64,000 nt of DNA from Sphingomonas immobilis (GTDB lineage Bacteria; Pseudomonadota; Alphaproteobacteria; Sphingomonadales; Sphingomonadaceae): the NCBI RefSeq assembly GCF_030580995.1, contig NZ_JAUQSZ010000002.1, positions 372,001 to 436,000 of the forward strand. The letters are read 5' to 3'. The notes under the pieces are model-generated. The model made no database searches. It was not told where the DNA came from and worked only from the letters and a program-made list of their open reading frames with translations. Positions 56,400-64,000 of the stretch are shown here, piece after piece (within the stretch, counting starts at the first letter, position 1; every line of letters starts with the position of its first letter). The translations under genes were made by a program, and so were the position numbers.

Positions 56400-56954
56400 T
56401 CAGGGCAGCATCCGCTGCAATTCGGGTTCGCGATCGAGGAACTGGTGCTTCAGCGCGCCACCGACATGCAGCGCGAACAGCGCGTAGAGCGCGTATGCGA
56501 ACCAGCCGTGCAGCGCCCCGAACAGATCGTGCAGATAGTCGCGCGTTGCGGGCTCCAGCGACTGGAAGCCGCCGATGCGCGGCCATTCAAACAGGTGGAA
56601 CCAGTACATCGGATGCGTCGCGGCATCCTTCCATGCCGAATCCATGATCCACCCGGTCAGCGGCATGGCGAACATGATGAGATAGAGCAGCCAGTGCGTA
56701 ACGTGGCTCGCCGTGACCTCCCATTTCGCATAGCCGGTGGGCAGCGCTGGCGGCCGGTGCGTCAGCCGCCACAGCAGCCGCATGATGGCGAGGCCGAGGA
56801 CGAGGATACCGATCGACTTGTGATTGTCGATCAGCGGCCGCACGCTTTCGTCCGCCACGTTGGGCCACGCCCAGGCGAGGCCGACGTTGACGACGATCAG
56901 CAGCGCGATCAGCCAGTGGAGCGCCATCGCGGTCTTGGTATAACGCCGGATCAT
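56400..56954 (-). CDS. Cytochrome b561-like protein
   Basis: A 184-residue membrane protein with four helices. Haem-ligand histidines are visible in ALHWLIA, DNHKSIG, HVTHWLLY and HGWFAYALYALFALHVGG, the pattern of bacterial cytochrome b561 (two haems b). These proteins oxidise ubiquinol and can act as superoxide:quinone oxidoreductases. The ATG at 56954 is preceded by GGAGGGCCAACG; an upstream ATG at 56975 lacks a ribosome-binding site. Confidence 0.9.
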   Translation of the reverse strand: MIRRYTKTAMALHWLIALLIVVNVGLAWAWPNVADESVRPLIDNHKSIGILVLGLAIMRLLWRLTHRPPALPTGYAKWEVTASHVTHWLLYLIMFAMPLTGWIMDSAWKDAATHPMYWFHLFEWPRIGGFQSLEPATRDYLHDLFGALHGWFAYALYALFALHVGGALKHQFLDREPELQRMLP

Positions 56955-57066
56955 CGTTGGCCCTCCATTTGTCATGAGCGCGAACCTAGCGCCGGGCTGC
57001 CCCGCCCGCTAGATGCGACGGGTTCGCAATGCCCCGTTCATCCACGATCCTTATGCAGCGCCCGCA

Positions 57067-58500
57067 ATGACCACGCTTTCCCAGACGCTGCACCGTGAAT
57101 CGCCGCGCTACACGCCGCGTGCGATCGGTTGGCCGAGCCGGCTGATCGGAGCGTTCGCGCCGATCCTGTTCATCGCGCTGATCGTGCAGGCGTTCGAGCG
57201 ACAGGGGGTCGCGGTGTGGTCGGTCGGCATCGCTTACATTCTCTACGACACGATGCTGCTGGTGTTCACCGCGTGGAACATCCGCGATCTCGCCGTCGCC
57301 GCGCCGGTGAAGAGTGGCGCGTGGCAGCCCTCGCTCGGGGTGATCGTGGCGGCGCATAACGAGGCGGGCGTGCTCGACGCGACGATCGCGCGGCTCGCCG
57401 GGCAGAGCGACCCGCCCGACCTGATCCTGATCGCCGACGACGGATCGAGCGATGCGACGCCGCAGGTGCTGGCGCGCTACGGCCTCGACATTCCGGCTTG
57501 GGGCGAGATGACGGCGGGTGCCTCCAACCTGCCGTCGCTGCGCTGGCTGCGGCTGCCGCACGGCGGCAAGGCGCGCGCGCTGAACGCCGCGATCGAGCGT
57601 GTCGACACACATATCGTCATCACCGTCGATGCCGACACCCTGCTCCAGCCCGGCGCGATCGGCGCGATGCGCGCGGCCTTCGTGGCGGAGCCCGAACTGG
57701 TCGCGGCGACCGGCGTGCTCGCGCCGATCTGCGGGCCGGACCTGCAGGGGCGGCTGTTCGAGTGGTTCCAGTCCTACGAATATGTCCGCAACTTCCTGTC
57801 GCGCCATGCCTGGCAGCGGCTCGATTCGCTGCTGCTGATCTCGGGCGCGTTCGCGGCGTTCCGGCGCGATGCGGTGGTGGCGGTCGGCGGCTTCGACGAT
57901 GATTGCATGGTCGAGGATTATGAGCTGATCCACCGGCTGCAGCGTCACGCGGGCGACCACCGGCTCGACTGGCGCGTGCGCGTGGTCGGCGGGGCGCTCG
58001 CCTATACCGATGCGCCCGCCAGCCCGATGGCGTTCCTGCGCCAGCGGCGGCGCTGGTTCGGCGGCTTCCTGCAGACGCAGTGGTGGAACCGCGACATGGT
58101 CGGCAACCGCCGCTACGGCTGGCTCGGGATGGCGATGCTGCCGGTGAAGGCGCTCGACACGCTGCAGCCGATCTACGGCCTCGTCGCGTTCGCGATCCTG
58201 GTGACGCTGGTGGCGACGGGCAAGTTCACGATCGCGCTGCCGATCCTGATCGTGATGATCGCCAAGATCGTCGTCGACCTCAGTTTCCACCTCTGGTCGC
58301 TCGGCATGTACAAGCGCTGGACCGGGCAGCGCGAGGGGCTGCGCATCGGCCCGGCGCTGGTCGCGTCGCTGGCGGAGCCGTTCACTTTCCAGCTGCTGCG
58401 CCATGCCGGTGCGGTGTGGGGCTGGTGGGCGTTCCTGAACGGCGGCGGATCGTGGGGCAAGCAGCACCGCACGGCGATCGTAGCGGGGGCACGGACCTAG
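57067..58500 (+). CDS. Family 2 glycosyltransferase (membrane, processive-type)
   Basis: A 477-residue protein. Two membrane helices lie near the N-terminus (about 28-75), then a cytoplasmic GT-A domain with the DXD-type acidic residues ADDGSS and VDADT, the ED of CMVEDYEL and the QRRRW motif (LRQRRRWFGG), followed by three or four C-terminal helices. This is the PgaC/IcaA/hyaluronan-synthase layout of enzymes that polymerise and export a polysaccharide. No export or modification partner is adjacent, so the product is unknown. The ATG at 57067 is preferred over an upstream ATG at 57013. Confidence 0.9.
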   Translation: MTTLSQTLHRESPRYTPRAIGWPSRLIGAFAPILFIALIVQAFERQGVAVWSVGIAYILYDTMLLVFTAWNIRDLAVAAPVKSGAWQPSLGVIVAAHNEAGVLDATIARLAGQSDPPDLILIADDGSSDATPQVLARYGLDIPAWGEMTAGASNLPSLRWLRLPHGGKARALNAAIERVDTHIVITVDADTLLQPGAIGAMRAAFVAEPELVAATGVLAPICGPDLQGRLFEWFQSYEYVRNFLSRHAWQRLDSLLLISGAFAAFRRDAVVAVGGFDDDCMVEDYELIHRLQRHAGDHRLDWRVRVVGGALAYTDAPASPMAFLRQRRRWFGGFLQTQWWNRDMVGNRRYGWLGMAMLPVKALDTLQPIYGLVAFAILVTLVATGKFTIALPILIVMIAKIVVDLSFHLWSLGMYKRWTGQREGLRIGPALVASLAEPFTFQLLRHAGAVWGWWAFLNGGGSWGKQHRTAIVAGART

Positions 58501-58518
58501 GCCAGGCCCGCTCGCCGC

Positions 58519-59349
58519 TCAGGGCAGGCGGCTCAGCACCCAGCCACGCTTTTCTGCCGGATCGAGCATGATCGTCAGCTTGCGCATCAGTGGCAGGCCG
58601 ATGTTCGTCGCCTCGCCGAGGAAGGTCACCTCGGGATCCTTCAACACCAGTGGACCGATCGCGATCGTGCCGCGCACTTGCCCGCCGTAGACCTCGCCCT
58701 CGGTGTTGATCGACTTGAAGCGACCCACGACTTTCGCGGGCGCCATCAGCGGCACCTTGCCCATCATCGCGACCGGCAGGCTGATTGGCCCGTCGAAGCC
58801 GGTGTCGAGATTGGCGGCGAGCGTCGATCCGTCGGGCATCGTGACCGATACTGCGGGCAATCCGCCCTGATAGGGTGTGGCGGGGGCGGTCGGAGTCGTG
58901 CCGGTGCCTTTCGGCAGGATGCGCGCACGGTTCGCGCCCAGTTCCAGCGCGACGAGGTGCCCAGCGAACATCTCGGACGAGATGATGCCCATCGCGTCGC
59001 TGCGGTCGTAATCCAGGCCCGCGCCGTCGATCCGCCCGACATGCAGGCCGCCGATCGTCGCATCGGGGATCGCGTAGACCGGCAGCGTGCGGCGCTTGCC
59101 GGTGGTGCCGTCGTGCTCGATCGTCTCGCCGACGCGCTTCAGCCGGTTCTGTGCGATCAGCAGCCGGTCGAACGAATGACCGTCCGATCCGGTGTCGAAC
59201 ACCATCGGCACCAGCTCGCCGTCGCCGACGCGCATCATCACCAGCACGCGGCTTTCGGACTGGAACAGCTCGATCGTGCCGGTGGGCAGGCCGGACGCCC
59301 CGGCGGGCGCGGACGCGAGCAGCAGCGCGAGGATGGCGAGGCGTGGCAT
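58519..59349 (-). CDS. Secreted retropepsin-like aspartyl protease with two DTG motifs
   Basis: A 276-residue protein with a signal peptide (residues 1-19, cleaved near AGASG). Two aspartyl-protease motifs are present, FDTGSDG (Asp52) and LDTGFDG (Asp182), one per lobe, so a single chain could form the active site as in pepsin, unlike dimeric retroviral proteases. Substrates of these bacterial proteins are mostly unknown. A perfect BlaI/MecI-like dyad lies between its candidate -35 box and start. The gene stands alone between a glycosyltransferase and pnp. Confidence 0.85.
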   Translation of the reverse strand: MPRLAILALLLASAPAGASGLPTGTIELFQSESRVLVMMRVGDGELVPMVFDTGSDGHSFDRLLIAQNRLKRVGETIEHDGTTGKRRTLPVYAIPDATIGGLHVGRIDGAGLDYDRSDAMGIISSEMFAGHLVALELGANRARILPKGTGTTPTAPATPYQGGLPAVSVTMPDGSTLAANLDTGFDGPISLPVAMMGKVPLMAPAKVVGRFKSINTEGEVYGGQVRGTIAIGPLVLKDPEVTFLGEATNIGLPLMRKLTIMLDPAEKRGWVLSRLP

Positions 59350-59376
59350 GAGGCGATCTCCCGATGAAGCTGCAAT

Positions 59377-59408
59377 GACTACAAGTGTAGTCGTTATCGG
59401 TCAATCGC
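59377..59408 (-). promoter_or_regulatory. BlaI/MecI-type operator in the promoter of the aspartyl protease gene
   Basis: GACTACAAGTGTAGTC (59377-59392) has 7-bp arms GACTACA/TGTAGTC around two bases, matching the TACA-N2-TGTA core of BlaI/MecI/CopY operators. On the minus strand a TTGACC -35 box ends eight bases before it, so the dyad falls within the -35/-10 spacer. That is the classic position for a repressor. The dyad lies 28 bp upstream of the ATG. No blaI-like gene is in the window. Confidence 0.6.
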
Positions 59409-59420
59409 ACGTCGCGCATG

Positions 59421-59457
59421 AAAAAGGCCCGGAGGTTTCCCTCCGGGCCTTTATTTT
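59421..59457 (-). terminator. Intrinsic terminator of pnp
   Basis: GGCCCGGAGG (59426-59435) pairs with CCTCCGGGCC (59440-59449). On the minus strand the stem is followed by TTTTTC and on the plus strand by TTTATTTTT, so it can terminate in both directions. It lies 26 bp beyond the pnp stop. Confidence 0.88.
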
Positions 59458-59474
59458 TCAGTAGATCGCGAAGA

Positions 59475-61850
<2,376 letters not shown>

Positions 61851-61974
61851 TTGATTTCCTTCACTCCGGTGCGCCAGATGCGCAGCGGGGCCTGTCTGCG
61901 GGCTAAGCCGGCCCGCGCGGTGTGGAGCTTTTTCTTTGCTCCGAGCCATCGCACCGGATTGTGCTTTGGCTGTG

Positions 61975-62025
61975 TACCCCCGCGAAGGCGGGGGTCCAGA
62001 CTGGGCTCCCGCCTTCGCGGGAGCA
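61975..62025. repeat. Inverted pair of CGCGAAGGCGGG palindromic repeats
   Basis: ACCCCCGCGAAGGCGGGGGT (61976-61995) is followed by CTCCCGCCTTCGCGGGAGC (about 62005-62023). Each is a hairpin and the two are roughly inverted copies. The familiar alphaproteobacterial REP unit fills part of the rpsO-pnp gap. The remaining pnp leader contains a GGAGC/GCTCC hairpin (61924-61942). Confidence 0.75.
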
Positions 62026-62040
62026 CAAGTGTTGTATAGC

Positions 62041-62066
62041 AAAACGGCGCCTCCGAAGAGGCGCCG
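62041..62066 (-). terminator. Terminator-like stem-loop after rpsO
   Basis: CGGCGCCTC and GAGGCGCCG enclose CGAA; on the minus strand the stem is followed by TTTTGC. It lies 7 bp after the rpsO stop. It may terminate or attenuate transcription between rpsO and pnp, or be a processing site as in the E. coli rpsO-pnp junction. Confidence 0.75.
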
Positions 62067-62072
62067 CCCGGA

Positions 62073-62342
62073 TTATTTGCGAAGGCCGAGCTTCGCGATG
62101 AGATCGGTGTAGCGCTGGCCGTCCTTGTGGCGGAGGTAGTCCAGCAGCGAACGCCGCTTGTTGACCATCATGAGGAGACCACGACGCGAGTGGTTGTCCT
62201 TCTTGTGGCCCTTGAAATGCTCGGTCAGGTTGCGGATGCGCTCGGTGAGGATCGCGACCTGAACCTCGGGGGAGCCGGTGTCGCCTTCGACGCGGCCATG
62301 TTCCTTGACGAGCGCGTTCTTGCGCTCTGCAGTGATCGTCAT
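62073..62342 (-). CDS. rpsO: 30S ribosomal protein S15
   Basis: An 89-residue primary 16S rRNA-binding protein. [36 protein letters not shown] and RRSLLDYLR are diagnostic. The ATG at 62342 is preceded by GAAGGAAGACAC. It follows truB after 19 bp on the minus strand, and a stem-loop follows its stop, as in the usual truB-rpsO-pnp arrangement. Confidence 0.98.
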   Translation of the reverse strand: MTITAERKNALVKEHGRVEGDTGSPEVQVAILTERIRNLTEHFKGHKKDNHSRRGLLMMVNKRRSLLDYLRHKDGQRYTDLIAKLGLRK

Positions 62343-62361
62343 GTGTCTTCCTTCGACATCG

Positions 62362-63243
62362 TCACAAGTTGAAACCGCGAACGACGCGGACCTCGCGGTC
62401 CTGAACCTCGACCAGAGCAACCGGAACATCGTCCGAAATCGCAAAGTATTGGCCATCGTTAGCGGCAATCCCGACCAGAACCCGCCCCTGTCGGAGCAGC
62501 CCTGCCTGATCGGGGGTGAGGGGTAGAGCCGGGATGTCGTCCAGCCCCGCCCTCAACGGCAGGAGTATGTGTTCAAGCGTGCGCGCCTTAGCGTGTTCGG
62601 CGAGATTGTCCAGCGATATCGCCTGATCGAGGCCGAACGGCCCGGCCTTCACGCGGCGGAGCATGGTGACATGCCCCACGGTGCCGAGCGCCTTCGCGAT
62701 GTCGCGCGCGAGCGAGCGGATGTAGGTGCCCTTGGAGACGAGGGCGGTGAGGGTGGCTTCCTCCGTCGTCACCACACGGAGCGAAAGCGCGTGGACAGTG
62801 ATCGACCGTGTTGCCAGCACCACCTCTGTGCCTGCCCGCGCCAGATCGTACGCCCGCTCGCCGTCTACCTTGAGCGCGGAATACACCGGCGGCACCTGCT
62901 CGATCGGCCCGGTGAAACGCGGCAGCACCGCCTCCACCTGGGCGCGCGTAGGCCGCACGTCGCTTTCCGCGATCACCTTGCCCTCGAGGTCGAGCGTATC
63001 GGTCTCGCTCCCGAAGCGCACCGTGAAGTCGTAGGCCTTGTCGCTGTCGAGCATCCGCCCGGCGAGCTTGGTCGCCTCGCCGATCGCGATCGGCAGGACG
63101 CCCGTCGCCAGCGGATCGAGCGTGCCGCCGTGCCCGACCTTCGCCTTCGCATAGCCGCCCTCGCGCAGCGCGCGCTTCACCGCCGAGACGCCCTGCGTCG
63201 ATCCCAGCCCGAGCGGCTTGTCGAGGATGATCCAGCCGTGCAT
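62362..63243 (-). CDS. truB: tRNA pseudouridine(55) synthase TruB
   Basis: TruB makes pseudouridine 55 in the T-loop of tRNAs and also acts as a tRNA chaperone. The 293 residues show [10 protein letters not shown] at the N-terminus, catalytic Asp43 in [11 protein letters not shown], and [15 protein letters not shown] short C-terminal extension carries a PUA-like segment ([16 protein letters not shown]). It lies between tdk and rpsO, 6 bp downstream of tdk. Confidence 0.97.
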   Translation of the reverse strand: MHGWIILDKPLGLGSTQGVSAVKRALREGGYAKAKVGHGGTLDPLATGVLPIAIGEATKLAGRMLDSDKAYDFTVRFGSETDTLDLEGKVIAESDVRPTRAQVEAVLPRFTGPIEQVPPVYSALKVDGERAYDLARAGTEVVLATRSITVHALSLRVVTTEEATLTALVSKGTYIRSLARDIAKALGTVGHVTMLRRVKAGPFGLDQAISLDNLAEHAKARTLEHILLPLRAGLDDIPALPLTPDQAGLLRQGRVLVGIAANDGQYFAISDDVPVALVEVQDREVRVVRGFNL

Positions 63244-63249
63244 CCGCGC

Positions 63250-63831
63250 TTAGCCTCGCGCACCAGCGAGCGCGTCGGTGAAATGCCGCCGGCACATCGC
63301 GACATAGCGCTCCTCGCCGCCGATCTCGGTCTGCGCACCCGCCGCGATCGCCTGTCCCGCACCATCGACGCGCAGGTTCATCGTCGCCTTGCGCCCGCAA
63401 TGGCAGACCGACTTGATCTCCACGAGCGAGTCCGCCAGCGCCAGCAGCCGCGCAGACCCTTCGAACAGCTTGCCCTGAAAGTCCGTGCGCAGCCCGTAGG
63501 CCAGCACCGGAATGCCATGTGTATCGGCGATGGCGGCGAGTTGATCGACCTGAGCGGCCGTCAGGAATTGCGCCTCGTCGACCAGCACGCAGGCGGGCTT
63601 CGTCGTCTCGGCCAGTGTGATAGCCGCCAGATCGGTCGCCACATCGAAGCACGTCGCCGCGCGCTCCAGCCCGATCCGCGAGGTGATCGTCCCCGCCGCG
63701 AAGCGGTCGTCGATCGCCGCGGTGAACAGGAGTGTCGCCATCCCGCGCTCGCGATAGTTGAAATCGGCCTGCAGGAGCGTGGTCGATTTCCCCGCATTCA
63801 TCGAGGCATAGTAGAAATAGAGCTTGGCCAT
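63250..63831 (-). CDS. tdk: Thymidine kinase (type II)
   Basis: A 193-residue thymidine kinase that phosphorylates deoxythymidine with ATP for salvage. The P-loop ASMNAGKSTTLL is at residues about 9-20, the DEAQF motif lies at about 95 and the lasso/zinc region holds CHCGRKA and MCRRHF, giving four zinc ligands. The start follows directly after the rbfA stop. Its placement between rbfA and truB means salvage is co-expressed with ribosome assembly and tRNA modification genes; many alphaproteobacteria lack tdk. Confidence 0.95.
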   Translation of the reverse strand: MAKLYFYYASMNAGKSTTLLQADFNYRERGMATLLFTAAIDDRFAAGTITSRIGLERAATCFDVATDLAAITLAETTKPACVLVDEAQFLTAAQVDQLAAIADTHGIPVLAYGLRTDFQGKLFEGSARLLALADSLVEIKSVCHCGRKATMNLRVDGAGQAIAAGAQTEIGGEERYVAMCRRHFTDALAGARG

Positions 63832-64000
63832 TCAGGCGTCGTCGTCGCCCAGGTCGCGCGCCACGTGCGGGTTGCGGAGCAGCGCGTCGATGTGGCTGCC
63901 TTCGTCGAAGCTCTCGTCCGCGACGAACTTGAGCTTCGCGGCATAGCGCGTCTGCACGCGCCCGGCGACTTCGCGCTGGAGGTACGCGGTGTTGGTGCGC
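63832..64000 (-). CDS. rbfA: Ribosome-binding factor A, partial
   Basis: The last 55 codons of a gene whose 5' part lies beyond the window. The read residues ([20 protein letters not shown], then [20 protein letters not shown]) match the C-terminus of RbfA, which binds the 30S subunit and helps 16S rRNA 5'-end maturation. It ends with an acidic DLGDDDA tail. The stop touches the tdk start. The order rbfA-tdk-truB-rpsO-pnp supports the call. Confidence 0.93.
   Translation of the reverse strand, partial: RTNTAYLQREVAGRVQTRYAAKLKFVADESFDEGSHIDALLRNPHVARDLGDDDA

Overview
The window is a GC-rich stretch of an alphaproteobacterial chromosome, most likely from the order Sphingomonadales (Sphingomonas or a close relative). 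The evidence is the gene orders rpmF-plsX-fabH-ihfA-merR, proA-nadD-rsfS-rlmH-envC-ctpA and rbfA-(tdk)-truB-rpsO-pnp, a fused pabB-pabC gene, a class I PHA synthase with phasin, a Pseudomonas-type long isocitrate lyase, and several families of short palindromic intergenic repeats. Genes are packed tightly with many 1-4 bp start/stop overlaps. I saw no rRNA, tRNA, CRISPR array, prophage or insertion sequence.

Left part (1-16 kb): a 5'-truncated PLP decarboxylase, a lower-GC orphan gene, an aldose-1-epimerase-like gene and prfC run rightward. They face the leftward block rpmF-plsX-fabH-ihfA-merR (lipid synthesis, ribosome, nucleoid protein). Next come a MAPEG membrane protein, an MBL-fold hydrolase, the fused pabBC, an aspartate aminotransferase, fhs, murA and a divergent Crp/Fnr regulator.

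Middle part (16-41 kb): clpS, a phasin with an unusual Pro/Ala/Lys-rich N-terminus, and class I phaC form a PHA granule locus. Then follow an AlaC-type aminotransferase, a MASE1-PAS-GGDEF diguanylate cyclase, an OmpR-type response regulator with its histidine kinase, a flavoprotein, an acyltransferase, a 53-residue Cys-containing protein, a DbpA-type DEAD-box helicase, hisC, a divergent aldo/keto reductase-LysR pair, isocitrate lyase with a 59-residue companion, and a leftward chaperone set (DUF3667 protein, HscC-like Hsp70, membrane J-like protein).

Right part (41-64 kb): a ParD/ParE toxin-antitoxin pair sits inside the proA-nadD-rsfS-rlmH-envC-ctpA run. It is followed by dsbB, coq7, membrane proteins, dedA and a pentose-phosphate cluster (rpiA-tkt-tal-gnd-HAD phosphatase). 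Then come a cytochrome b561-like protein, a family 2 glycosyltransferase, a two-DTG aspartyl protease with a BlaI/MecI-like operator, and the leftward translation/RNA operon rbfA-tdk-truB-rpsO-pnp.

Most genes are housekeeping. I found no clear new multi-gene system. The signals most worth following are regulatory or structural: the BlaI-type operator at the aspartyl protease, the possible dual-start phasin, the anti-Shine-Dalgarno hairpin downstream of merR, the triple half-site upstream of isocitrate lyase, and the HscC/J-like/DUF3667 set. All readings come from inspection by eye; no alignments or database searches were run.
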